The notes below the pieces were generated by a model that was not told the DNA's origin, did no database searches, and worked only from the letters and a program-made list of their open reading frames with translations. From NCBI GenBank assembly GCA_016617785.1, contig JADILM010000008.1:620001-684000 (forward strand): a stretch of 64,000 bases of DNA, in the 5' to 3' direction. This DNA is from Sporobolomyces roseus (lineage: Eukaryota > Basidiomycota > Microbotryomycetes > Sporidiobolales > Sporidiobolaceae). Shown here piece after piece: positions 46,276 through 57,056 of the stretch (positions within the stretch are counted from its first letter, which is position 1; each line of letters starts with the position of its first letter). The position numbers and the translations under genes are program-made.

Positions 46276-48189
46276 TTACGAGCGACCAGCGGTAGTAACA
46301 GCTTCTACTTCTTCAACAGTTCTAGGTAACCAAGAAGGAGTCAAGTTTTCGTATCCATCTTTCGTGATCAACAAGCTGCACGCAGTCAGTTCTATCAGCA
46401 GTGGCTCGAATGAAGGCTGACAGAGTGAGAGAACGTACTTGTCCTCGATTCGTACACCTCCAACGTAAAGATACTTTTGAAGGAGATCGTGGTTGACGAA
46501 CTCGGATTTTTCGAAAGGAGCGAAAAGGAATTTATTAAAATAGCATCCGGGCTCCACCGTAACGACGAATCCTTCTTCGAGTGGGACTCGAAGACGGAGG
46601 TATCGTAAGAGAGGATCAGTAGATTTGCCTTCTGGGAGTCCTCCGACGTCGTGAGTGTCCAAACCGAGTAAATGACCTGTGCTCGACGTTGATCAAACGA
46701 CTGTGCTGTCATAACAGAGCGTAGGTTGAAAGGTCACGCACCGACTCCGTGAGGGTAGAAAGCAGAACTCAGTCCACTGGCCTTGATCTTCTCGACTTTC
46801 TCATCCTCTGAGGAACCCTCAGCGACGAAGAGACCGAGCTTGAGGAATCCTCGAATGAGGACATCGTGCCTGTTTGCAAATTGCCAAATAAGTCAGTGTA
46901 CTTGACGATGACTAGTGATTCGATGTTGACAAACATGAGGAACTGAACTTCTTCCCAATTACATCCTGGCTTGATGATCTTGAAAGCAGCCTGTAACGTA
47001 GCGAATCGGTCAGTACAGATATATGGAGAGGAACGAGGTAGCGTCGTACCTCTTGCATCTCACAGACGAGAGTAGTGATCTCTGCGCATTCCTTGGTGAA
47101 TTTACCTCCGTTTCCAGTCTATTCCCGATTTCGTCAGCGGCGTTCCTCTAGATGATGCATGAGATCTGAGCTTACAGGAATGACACGAGTAACATCGGAA
47201 GCGTAATCTTGCCATTCGCATCCAGCGTCGACGAGGAGCAGAGTCGGTTGCGAAGGGAAATCTTGATCGTTTGCGACATAGTGAAGGGTACCAGCTGACG
47301 TTCCTGCTGCCATGATCGAGCCGTAGGCTTGATGCTTCGAGCTAGAATCGAGAGCAATACGAGGTCAATCAGGAGGAGTAAATTTCGAAGAGAAGAAAGG
47401 AGATGGGACGTACCCTCTCTTTCGGCAGTAAGCGACGAAAGCAGCTTCGGCAGCATTCTCATCGACGATTTCTCCCTTTCCGACGAGTCCCATGAGATGT
47501 TTGTGAGCACCAGCAGTGATCTCGTTCGCTTTCTTCATCTTTTCGATTTCTTGAGGGGTCTTGTTCCTTCTCGCCTCATGCAGCGCCTTGAGGAGGTATT
47601 CGCTCGTCGGTTGAGGAGCGTTGATCTGAGCAGAAATAGAGGAAGGAGCTTTGGTGAACGGGAGGTGGTGAATGATTGTGTCGAGGTTGCGATTCTTAGG
47701 AGGAGGAGGGTAGAGGGATTGACGAGACCATCCTTGGTGAATGGCGGTGACGTGAATCTTTTGTCCAATCTCTTCAGGCGAAGGGGGCATTCCCATCCAC
47801 ATGACCTGAATGAAGTAGCTTTTCGGATTAGTTGGGCGAAAAGGAGGGGAGAGAGCGTAAGTGCAGGAACAGCTCACCTCTGCCTCGTCTACCTCTGGTA
47901 GCCATAATCTAGTCTCGATAGCATCCTCCTTGACTTGCTCACCTCCCTCGTGCTCGTAAGAAATGGTGAGAGCTGAATGAGGAGGAGCGACTCCTCCACT
48001 CAACCAAGAGAAGTTCCTCTCTTGCTCGAATGCTAGCTCGCGATCACTGTCATGCCTGCATTCTACTTTGCTACCCTCGAGGAAGATGTAATGGCGAGCG
48101 GGTCGGAGAGATGAAGGTTTGTTGAGCGAGATCAATCTTTTGATGAGGAGGTGAGAGTGGAGGAGGGGGTAAGGTGCGGTTGATGCCAT
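46276..48189 (-). CDS. Prolidase / Xaa-Pro dipeptidase, M24 family
   Basis: The gene starts at ATG 48189 (MASTAPYPLLHSH) and ends at TAA 46276-46278, with eight or so exons. The N-terminal domain (FLEGSKVECRHDSDRELAFEQERNF-type sequence with NFSWLSGGV) matches eukaryotic prolidases. The M24 metal ligands can be read: LLLVDAGCEWQDYASDVTRV gives the two Asp, FYPHGVGHLLGLDTHDVGG the His, VVTVEPGCYF one Glu and GGVRIEDN the last Glu. Prolidase cleaves dipeptides with C-terminal proline and needs two divalent metals. The final intron lies between RIED and NLLITKDGYENL. No targeting signal is visible, so a cytosolic enzyme is likely. The gene is tail to tail with the DUF2433 gene. Confidence 0.88.
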
Positions 48190-48884
48190 TTTTGTTGAGC
48201 TGTACTGAGCTTTCGAAGGTGGTTCGAGTTGATGGGATGAAGGGAAAGAGAGAAAAAGAGGGGAAGAGGGAAATCACATGCACGGCGGGCAAAGTCAAGT
48301 CCAAATCTCGTCCAAACTGCATGTCGGAATCAATGTCCTTAACTATTCCGCAGATAAGGGCGCGGACATTGAGTCCGATATATGTCCGCTGGATAACGTT
48401 TGATTATGCTTGATTATATTTGCCTAATTCAACAGATTTTGGAAGAGTAATGGACTTTGATTCCAAAGCTATTCCAATTGCAGCTGCGGACTTATTTTTG
48501 CCCGCCGTGATGGTCACTTCGCATTCGACATCTGAGCAGCATGGACAGTCTCTTGACAATGGACAGGGTCGAGCAAGAGCAGCCGAGCAGCGGTGCTGTG
48601 GGACGAGACGTTTCGTCGCAACCTCGAGCCGAAATATTTTTCGCGACCTCGTTCTTCTGCACGTACGACTCGATGTACTCGCCAAGGTTTGCGAGGGCGA
48701 TAGGTGACCGATGACGACCTTGTGCTGTACCAGGACTGGACTACATCAAGTCGAGCCTACTTCGACGCCAAATCTACAAATCTGCTTTGACCTCCCTCTT
48801 TGAGCGTTCGTCACAAGCTGTACTATCCGTTGACACTCAGATCAGTATATGATCGGAAAAACAAAGGCCTGTACTCACAAAGAC
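48190..48884. other. Intergenic region with an inverted repeat
   Basis: No gene is supported. An 8-bp inverted repeat lies at 48362-48369 and 48382-48389 (gcggacat...atgtccgc) with 12 nt between. The region upstream of the prolidase start is less GC-rich than the coding parts. Confidence 0.45.
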
Positions 48885-49794
48885 TCAGAGGTTGAAGGGG
48901 AACTCAGTCCATTCAGAAATCTCCCTCTCAACGCTTTCGAAATGACTTTTCATCAACTCTTTGTAGTTCTCGCAGACCGACGAATAAGCAAGTTGACTTT
49001 TGAGTTCGAGAGGTGGACTAGCACTGAGATCGAGGTTCTTGAGCGACCTGCCGACGATGACAGCCCAAGTTTCGTTTCCAAGGCAGCTGCGGGCATCACG
49101 GCACTTCTTGTGTGAATGGGCGGGCAGGCGTTTAGCACAAGCCTGAAGACACTCCATAACGTGACCTTTTTGTACGCGACGCCAATGATCCTGACGACAC
49201 GGGAAGAATCAGGCAAAGCGAAGAATTAGAAAAAGAGAGCGGCGTTACCAGACGCTTCTTCCAGACATGGGGAACGCCGTAATCCTCGGGAAGCTGGGCA
49301 GCTCTAACGGCTGACTTTGCGGTGTGCTTAATCAGCTCGACATTGTTCGTCAAGACGGCAAGCGCAAAAGCGAAGGATCCGCCATGTTGCGATTCCCATA
49401 CATTTACCTCCCTGTGTAGCAACGATCAGCCTCGACACACGCCGAACAGAGAGAAGACGTACCATGCATTAGCCTCGACCAACTTGCGAAGCGACCAGCA
49501 ATCATACTTATCTGCCATTCTCGCCAGCGAGATCCATCCTTCGCATGTGAGCCGTTTCAAGGTTCCTTCACGTACATCCTCAGTACTCTCGAGGAGTGTG
49601 ATCATTGTAGAGACCTCGCTCGCTTTCTCGGTCAGTGGAATTGAAGTGTCGCCGTCTTCGGATTTGAGATCGAGAGAAAGCATGTCGGCGAAGACCGTCG
49701 ATTGAGCGACGAGGGCTGAACGCGAAATGGTGTGAGAGATCGCGGGAATGTCGGAGGTAGTGAGAGTAATTTGAGGATCCATTTTGTCGACCAT
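48885..49794 (-). CDS. BTB/POZ domain protein
   Basis: Start ATG 49794 gives MVDKMDPQITLTTSDIPAIS. A BTB-like fold follows: SRSALVAQSTVFADMLSLDL, SIPLTEKASEVSTMITLLES, and LTCEGWISLARMADKYDCWS-LRKLVEANAW. Exon 2 continues EVNVWESQHGGSFAFALAVL and exon 3 DHWRRVQKGHVMECLQACAK, ending WTEFPFNL at 48885. Total is about 260 residues. BTB proteins of this size can be substrate adaptors of CUL3 ubiquitin ligases. No second domain such as Kelch or MATH is seen. The gene sits at the left edge of the F-box array and is on the same strand as the first A-type gene. Confidence 0.75.
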
Positions 49795-50078
49795 CAGGAA
49801 TTGCGAGTGAGAGGAAAGAGAGAGAGAGAAGGGGATTAGAGAATCGACTGCTGTTTTCCCCTCCTCCGAAAAGTTCCGCGGTCTTCTGGGAGATATTGTC
49901 AGCTTAGACGATCTCGTCAGCTCTCTTGATACAATCTTGATAGACTAGACGCGAGAAGGAAGAGTGAAGAAAAGGGCATTGCGATTGTTTCGAACGTTCA
50001 AGCGATCTCGTTCTCTTCTCTACTCTACTCGCTTCCCTCTTCCTCCGTCTAATCCGGTTCATATTGCTAAAGGAGCTC

Positions 50079-51418
50079 CTATTTCCTATCTCTCTGCGCC
50101 CTAATCCCAATTGCATCCACTGCTGAGCCGTCGACCCTGATCATCTCCTGTTTCGCAACGTCGAGGAAATCGACGAGTCCTGCCTCGCTGAATTTTCCCG
50201 TCCACTTTGGTAAGATCCAATCCGGATAAACATCCCACAGATCATCTTTGACGTCGTAGTAAGGCTTTCCGACGTCTTTGATCTTCGTTCCAACCTTCCC
50301 TTTGATGTGGTTCAAGGTGATGGAACTGAGAGTAGCATGTCTGGTGGGACCGCTGACAAGAGGTAGAAGTTGGGAGAGGGCAACACGGGCAGTCAAGCTG
50401 AACAGAAGGCTTTTGATGGGGAAGTTGCGCAGATTCGAAGACAGGCTGGACGTGAGAGATGTGAATTTGGACAATAGAGCGAGAGTCGATGGGGACGTGA
50501 ATGCCTTCAGTTGTTGTTGCGGGATATCGCCCACGATGAACATGTCACGGTGGGATTCGATAGCGAGTAGGAGCATCGGGAGTTTCTCGGAGGTGAGGAG
50601 TGCAGGGAGGAGATCTGGAATGACGGATGAGGGTTTCGATGCGTCGCAGAGGAACAGGATCGAGAAGGAGTCGAAGGCGGAGAACAGGCGCTCAACGCTC
50701 TTCACATTCGTTGAAAACTGACCCGCGAGCTGGACGAAACTGAGTTGAGATCCGAAAGATATCGATTCGAGCTGAGGTTGGGTCAGAGTGGGAACCGCCT
50801 GCGAGTCGTAGTACAAGCCGAGAACGAGAGAGGCGAGCTGCGGACAGGATGTCAGGCCAGCGTAATTCGAGGGGTTGAACGAATCCGAGAGGGTGTGAAG
50901 AGTCGACATGATGTTGAGCGATCTTAAAGAGGTCAAGGAGGAAGTGACGGTTCGGGAAAGGAATGAAACGGTGACTCGGGTCGATCCGGAGATTTTGACT
51001 GTTTGTACGCTCGATAGCCGTTTGAGTAACCCCTCGAGAGTAGCATCCGAAGGGAAACGAGGATCTTCGGCTTCTTCAGCGTTCCTCATTGCCATCTTGT
51101 TGAACTCGACGCTGATGACGAGAACCTTGATGTAGTACGGGATGCTCGAGTCGCTCCGAGCGAGGGTGCACAGGTTGTCGAGGGATTTGTAAGAGTGGAC
51201 TTCGATCGAGCGAAAGAGTTGACGACGTTGAAAAGGGAGAAGGGCTTTCGAGAGAGGGATAGTGAGGGGTCGAGGGGGGGCGTGGTAGAAGATGTAATCG
51301 AGGAATTAAGAAGGGAGATGGGAGAGGTAGTCGCGATTTGACTGAGAGAAGAAGAGAAACGTTAGCAGAAGATTATAGAGAGTCAGGGAAGGGTTCGACG
51401 TACCTTCTGAGCACTCAT
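50079..51418 (-). pseudogene. F-box/LRR type A gene A1, with in-frame stop in the F-box
   Basis: Exon 1 is 15 nt (51404-51418, MSAQK), then a GTACGT...TCAG intron, and exon 2 from 51341. Exon 2 reads SNRDYLSHLPS, a TAA stop at 51306-51308, then FLDYIFYHAPPRPLTIPLSK and LLPFQRRQLFRSIEVHSYKS. The frame then stays open to 50079. Paralogues have Glu or another residue at the TAA position (LPAEL, LPPEL). The rest is an LRR-like C-terminal region ending with the shared VYPDWILPKWT module. In a standard reading the protein would be cut off after 16 residues. Readthrough, an alternative start at 51095 or a sequencing error are possible. Without the stop it would have 425 codons like its relatives. 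Confidence 0.7.
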
Positions 51419-51759
51419 AGTCGACTCTGGACTATTTCTATACTGATTCGAGTCGATTTGAGAGGGTGTGTGAGTTGGAGTGAAAGGAAGAGAAGATAGA
51501 GGAGAAATCGATCGAGGTTGGCTTCTACACCTCACTCGATCGCCAGAATAGCTCGCGAGGACAGTAGGGAGTATTATTGAGATATAGGGCAGTGTCAGAC
51601 TAGCGCAGGTGAGCTCCTCTCTTCCGTGCTCCCTCCCCCTCACTTCCTCATCTCGGAATCGTCTTCCCTCTTCTTTCAGACTGTGGAATAGGCTGGAGTA
51701 TGCCTGAACGGTACAATTAGCTGATTCTGATCCGCTCTCGATGATATAGCTCATTCAAG
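51419..51759. promoter_or_regulatory. Head-to-head intergenic region A1/B1
   Basis: About 341 bp separate the ATG of A1 (minus) from that of B1 (plus), so both promoters must share it. An acceptor-like tract (ctcttctttcag) lies upstream of the B1 start, suggesting a 5'-UTR intron. Confidence 0.5.
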
Positions 51760-52970
51760 ATGTCGAATTCGCCCTCTTCCTCCTCGATTCGCTCTTCTCC
51801 CTCTCATTCCTCTCTCCCCCAACTCCCAGTCGAACTCCTTCGCCAAATCATCGAATCATCAGTACCCTCCTACTATCACTCTCTCACCTACGGTGATCGA
51901 CAACTCGCCCTTCAAAACCTCTGCCTCGCTTCTCGACTCTTTCGCGAAATCGCCCAACCCATTCTCCAGCGCTTCGACCACCTCCACCTTATACATGGAG
52001 AAGACAGCGTGGAATGTGTTGCGTCGGCTCGGGCTCCCAAAGTGCACGTGTTGTATATCAACATCGAGGTCGAGATGACTCTGGAGCGAATGAATACTCT
52101 CCTTCTCGCACATGCGCAGCTGAAGGAGCTTCACGTCGACTCGAGTTACGATGAATTACAAGATATCGATATTTCTCTCCTTGCCTTCCTCCCGAGTGGG
52201 TCCTCTTCATATCGTAATCGCGCGATTCAACGCTGATCTCGACCAGCATCTCACATCTCGCAGACCTTGAAAGCTTAACGATACATGGAGCCCGCCTTGC
52301 CTTCGCCACGCCCCGTCCCCTTGCCGCTCTTAGATACCTCACGCTTTCGGAGTGCGATGGCGACCTTGACCCTCTCTTTGCGCAGCTTTCGCAGCTCCCT
52401 TCGCTTCAAATCTTCGCCTTATTGGACAACCTGAGACTCTACGATCCTATTCACAACACAAATCTTCTACCACAACTCGGGCTGTTCATCTGCAATCCGC
52501 ATGCGCTCAAGGAGGAGGTGCTGAATCGAAGTCATAATACGTTGGGTCACAAAATATTGTGCGCCTGTCGTTACGACCATTACATCTCGGGAGACCTCAC
52601 TCGCTTAAAAGTACAACACTTCCGCCTACGAGTCAGCTCTGTCGACCTTGAGACCGCAGGCCACGTTGAAGATCTGTACGAAACGTTTAATGAGATTCGA
52701 GGCTTTCTCGATACGTCTGGCACTCCCCTCAAAACCCTCTTCCTCGATCAAGGACTCCGCGATGCTCTCAGCCCTTTTCGCTTCGCTAAAGTCACCTATG
52801 ATAAATTGATCGGGCTATGCAAGGAGCGGGGAATAGAGGTCATCTTGGAGGAGCAAGCTGTCTTGGACTCGGCGGATTCAGCTATCACTCCCGAGTTGTT
52901 GAGATGGATCGATCGAAGGAAGCGGATCGAGATGTCGAAGCGGGGCGAGTGTGCGGAGGATGAGCCTTAG
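51760..52970 (+). CDS. F-box/LRR type B gene B1
   Basis: Two exons (51760-52195 and 52264-52970) encode 380 residues. A Ser/Pro-rich start (MSNSPSSSSIRSSPSHSS) precedes an F-box (LPQLPVELLRQIIESSVPSYYH) and the helical segment LALQNLCLASRLFREIAQPI, which is shared with B2 and B3. LRR-like strands follow, e.g. LPNLESLTIHGARLAF and LAALRYLTLSEC. The intron join was chosen because it restores the LPNLESL strand. The C-terminus has LCKERGIEVILEEQAVLD like the other B genes. F-box proteins bind SKP1 and recruit substrates to SCF ubiquitin ligases; the substrate here is unknown. Its partner A1 is 341 bp away on the other strand. Confidence 0.75.
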
Positions 52971-53548
52971 AGATCAGTCTTTGTCTCCGACTGGGGTTTC
53001 TCGGAAGGTAAGCTCATTCTGATCTCGACCTGATAAGTTCCTGCGAGCTGATAAATCTCGTTGATAGTGTCGCTGTTTTCACAATGGACTGGAACGTCTC
53101 TCTTATTCGTTCTCGACCTCGTTACTCTCCTCACCTATCTCTCGAACTTCTCCTCACCAATCGTCTTCTCCCTCTCATCTCAAATCCTTCGACCCTCCTC
53201 CCTCCGCTCATACGATCTACACGACGACTTTCTTTTCGCTCTCCCTCTCGACTCTCGCGATCTAGCAATTCATTTTCGATATCATCTGTTTGCATTCACT
53301 GTATTCTCTCCTGCAGTTCTGTACAAAGGTACTTGGTGGTTCATCGTTCATCTGGGTACGAATGAAGGGTTGTCGAGGTTACTCTTGTTGTAATCTCAAG
53401 CTCGAAACAACGTTTTCCTTCACACAGCAAGCAGAGAAGTATCGCTGAACAGACGACGGTAAATACAATTGAGATCAAACTAATGAGGGCACTGACTTCG
53501 ATTCTACAAGCAGATTTTTCGACGGTTCCCAATCCTTCGTTATTGTCC
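52971..53548. other. Intergenic region, one uncertain small open frame
   Basis: An ATG frame at 53084-53365 (about 93 codons) and a hydrophobic frame overlapping it are open. An intron-like segment (gtaagc...gatag, 53009-53067) precedes them. Neither product has a recognisable motif, so no gene is called. Confidence 0.4.
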
Positions 53549-55088
53549 TCAACCACGACCTCTCCTTTGCCCGCGACCCCTTCCCCTTCCTCTTCTCCTA
53601 CCTCGACCTCTTCTACCACGCCGCTGACCGCTTCCCTCGTCCTCCTCGCTGTCTGCCTGGGCGACAGAAATCAAACTTTGAAAGAACGCCATTGCCTGAT
53701 ACTCCTGCAAGTCCTCCTCGATCTCTTCCCCAATCTCGTCCAACGTTTCAAGAGCCTCTACTGCCCCTCCAATCACTTGAACTCCCTCAGCTTTACCCTT
53801 CTCGATGAGACGTTCGAATCCCTCGCGAGTGAAATCGTCTGTGAAATGTGGTGATGGGTAATTGAAACCGAGACCTGGCCTCACTTCGACGTCGTCAATG
53901 ACAAGTGTTTTAAGTGTGTTGATCTTGCAAGGACCCGAGACCAAACTGAAGATGCCATCGCTTGAGAGGTTTGAACCTTGTCCGAATTGGAGTGAAACGA
54001 GAGGGAGGTGATGGAAGCGTCCATAAGATGTGACGGTAGGAGGTAGGAGAGGTCCGAAGAGTCCGAGGTGTTGGAGGTTCTTGAACTCGAGAAGAGGAGG
54101 AAGGAGTGGGACAGAGAAAGTTTCGGGATACGTTGTGTTCGATGCTGAAAGTGCGAGATATTCGACGTCCTCGGGGCGAATCATGGATACTAATCCTGGG
54201 AGTTGCGACGCTGGTGCCGTGTCATCAAGAACGAGTCTGTCGACGGATCGGAGGAGAATGAGGAGGACACTTGACGAGGTCATGCTGGCCGAAAGCGGTC
54301 CTGAGATGCTGAGGTAAAGGAAGGCTCCAGCGCTGGCGAGTGATTCCGGCATCGATTTGTCACTCGGTCGAATAGATGTGGCTTTGCGATATACACCGTA
54401 TTCGAGAATGTGCTCGTTTTCGTAGAATTGAAGCGACATGAGATGCGAAGGATGAAGAGGGTCGGCGAGACCGTCGAACGATGACCTGAATCGGAGCTCA
54501 GAGAGATTTGGGAAGCACGTCGTGGCGACGGAGGGGTGAAGTACGAGGCGAGCGAGACGTGAAGACCCTATGATTGCGAGCCTCGTGATCGAAGACAGGT
54601 TTTTGAAGAGCTTCATGACGGTCGAGTTCTTGGTACGTTGAGGGTCCTTCTCCTCTTCGATCGGCTGGGATTCTCGGAACGAATTGAGAGAGTCGACGAA
54701 AGGCGTGAAGGGAGCAATGACTATGGCGAGGGATCGGACGATTTTGAGGGTGGACGGGCTGACGTTGTTTGCGAAAGATGCGAGTTGCTCATAGCTCTTG
54801 AGTCTGACCTCCCTATACCTTCGGCTCCTCCAGAAGGGAGTGAGGTAAGATGAGATTGGACTGAGGAGGGGAGAATCGGGGGAGTGTGCTTCATCAAAGA
54901 TGATGTCGAGAAGTTCGGGAGGGAGGGAGGAGAAGCGGTCGGGATCCTTGATCGACGGAGAGAGTGGTGGAGGAGAAGGAGGGTCGAAGGAGTCGAGCTG
55001 GATGAGCAGAACAACAAAGGAGGAATTAGCTTTTCGAAGGGGAGGACATTCGAGAGAAGTACAGGAAGCGTACGGATCTTTCGTTCAT
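53549..55088 (-). CDS. F-box/LRR type A gene A2, unpaired, with RG-rich tail
   Basis: Exon 1 (55074-55088) encodes MNERS and exon 2 starts at 54997; together 487 residues. The F-box is intact (DRFSSLPPELLDIIFDEAH). WRSRRYREVRLKSYEQLASF follows, then the family block GSSRLARLVLHPSV and SSFDGLADPLHPSHL. The usual VYPDW module is degenerate here (NYPSPHFTDDFTREGFERLI, then GGAVEALE). Instead the protein ends in an acidic stretch and an Arg-Gly-rich tail. This tail occurs in none of the other array members. Upstream, only 287 bp separate its start from the end of A3, and there is no B gene, unlike the other four A genes. Confidence 0.75.
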
Positions 55089-55375
55089 TCTCTGTATCTG
55101 ATAGATAGTCCTGACAATGTCCAATGAGCGATAGGGCGAGAAGTTGAGAAATCAAAGTGAAGTGAAAGAAAGAAGAAGAGAAGAGTGAAAATTTCTCGCA
55201 AGTTCACTCTACAAAATTCAACTGTTCAACTCGCCTGTATGCTCTTGCTCTGTCAGAAGATATGACTGATCAGAAGGTATTATGAACACGTTACAAAACA
55301 GCTTCGCGTTTCTAACTAAATCTCGCACAAAAACGCACAATCTCAAAGCATTGCCTCAAAACTGTAGCAAATAAG

Positions 55376-56702
55376 TCACAAATCTGCCATCGACCACCTC
55401 TCGAAAGCTTCAAGCATATCCTGCTCGACCGTCAAAGCTCTTCCTGCCTGTCTTGCGTTGTCCTCGTAGAACTGATCAATCCTCTTCCCAGTCACAACGA
55501 CGTCAACCCTGCGTGCCAAATCCAGCATTCTCTGTATCTTGCCATTGTGATCTGTCTGTTCATTCGAATCCTTCGCTATGCTATCATCCTCCTTCGCCAG
55601 GAATTGAACCTCATCTAGAATCACCACTTTGAGCAATTTCATCCTTTTCGATCCAGAGATCAGAGTCGACAACAACTTCCAACCCACCTTCACATTCTCC
55701 CCAAATGCAATCGAACGAAGCTTGAGTCTCCCCAATGCAGAATAGAACTCGTTCGAATCTCCGTAAAATCCATTCCTGAATCGGAGCTGAATAAGTTGCG
55801 TGAAACGAGCCAATTCCGTTGCGACTTGAGTGGCGATTGAGTCCTCGATGCTCATGCAGCCTAGTCCGATACTCGAGACCTTCTCTGGGTGAACGAGTTG
55901 AGCGAGAAGGGATGGAAGAACTAGACTCGAATCGGAAGTATCGTCGAGGGAGAGTAGCTGGAGTCGATCGAAACGAGCGACGAGATTTGAGCAGAAGGGG
56001 CTCGAGCCGAGGGGGCCTTTGAAAGTGAGCGAGTTGGGAGTAAGGGTGGAGAAGTAATGTTCGGGAAACGGTTTCGAAGAAGGGACGATTGAATCGGGAG
56101 AACGACGGACATCAAGGACGAGAGTGGCGAGAGTAGGGCAATAGACGAGGGGAGCATAGTGAGCGGGATGGAAAGGATCTTCGAGATCGGAGAATGAGGA
56201 CGAGAGGGAAAGAATTTCGAGTCCAGGAAGTGCTTCACTCGTGAATGAGGGCGAGAGCATGAGTTGTGCGAGTCGAGATGAACCTTTGATTGTGACTTGA
56301 TCTGTCTCTGATCCGAACTTGAGGAGGAATTCCAAGAAGACTTCATCTCGAGGCCAACCAGCGTCTGGTCCTTCGCGAAGAGGTCGTTTCGAATCTTGAT
56401 CGAGGAAAGGGATATCGACCGTGAGTTGCCAAGTGTGTTCCAACATCTTCTTAGTCGCTCTTGCACATAGCTTTGTGAGCTGTTTGTAACTTGAAACGTA
56501 GAGACAACGATAGAAATATCGATAAAAGTATTTCTCGAGTTTCTTGGACAGCGGTCGAGAGGGCATTTCATGAATAGGTATATCTTGTCGAGGACGTGAT
56601 CAGGGAGGGAGGAGAATCGATCCGAGGTCTGTGTCAAAAGGGAATTGAATGAACAGCGAATTGAGGGAAGAAAGAGAGAGGACTCGCCTGTTGTTTGCTC
56701 AT
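55376..56702 (-). pseudogene. F-box/LRR type A gene A3, frameshifted behind the F-box
   Basis: Exon 1 (56688-56702) encodes MSKQQ as in the other A genes. Its intron appears to be of the GC-AG kind (donor GCGAGT at 56687, acceptor at 56629). Exon 2 reads TSDRFSSLPDHVLDKIY, a good F-box start, but then shifts frame at about 56570-56585. The main frame (HEMPSRPLSKKLEKYFYRYF, then CLYVSSYKQLTKLC) stays open to the stop at 55376. One missing base would explain it. The main frame carries the family block GSSRLAQLMLSPSF and SSFSDLEDPFHPAHY and a degenerate C-terminal module. An ATG at 56566 would give a 396-residue protein without an F-box, so it might still be expressed. Confidence 0.65.
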
Positions 56703-57056
56703 ATTGATGAAGGAGTATTTCTGAGCTGTTATAGCTGACTTTGAGCGATACTTGAGATGGCCAGTGAGAGGTAGGAGAGTAAGAAGAGATTAAACTCGTT
56801 TCTTCTGACTCTTTCCCTCATCTCAGTCACCTCGAAACACCTCGAATCAACCTTCAAGATATCAGGATCAGACCTAGAATAGCTACGTGAAGTATTCAGC
56901 GATCTCTCGTGAGTCCCTCGTTCTCTTTCGACGCTGCTACCTCTCCATCTCTCGGGAGCTGTCACTCCTTCGTCTCGACTCTGCTAGCAAGGGAGATCAG
57001 TCTGATAGGTTCTATATATACTGATACGTCTTGCTCACCTTCCACAGATTCACCGG
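56703..57056. promoter_or_regulatory. Head-to-head intergenic region A3/B2
   Basis: About 354 bp lie between the two start codons. A tract ending tccacag just upstream of the B2 ATG looks like a 5'-UTR splice acceptor, as for B3 and B4. Confidence 0.5.

Noticed and set aside
48404..48685. Minus-strand frame of 93 codons upstream of prolidase
   Set aside because: No motif; Arg/Ser/Cys-rich chance product in a noncoding stretch.
53061..53393. Hydrophobic open frame and overlapping ATG frame between B1 and A2
   Set aside because: The hydrophobic frame has no ATG start and the ATG frame has no motif; kept as a possibility only in the region entry.
55376..56566. Simple single-exon model for A3 starting at ATG 56566
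   Set aside because: It ignores the well-conserved F-box start upstream in another frame; a frameshifted paralogue explains the sequence better.
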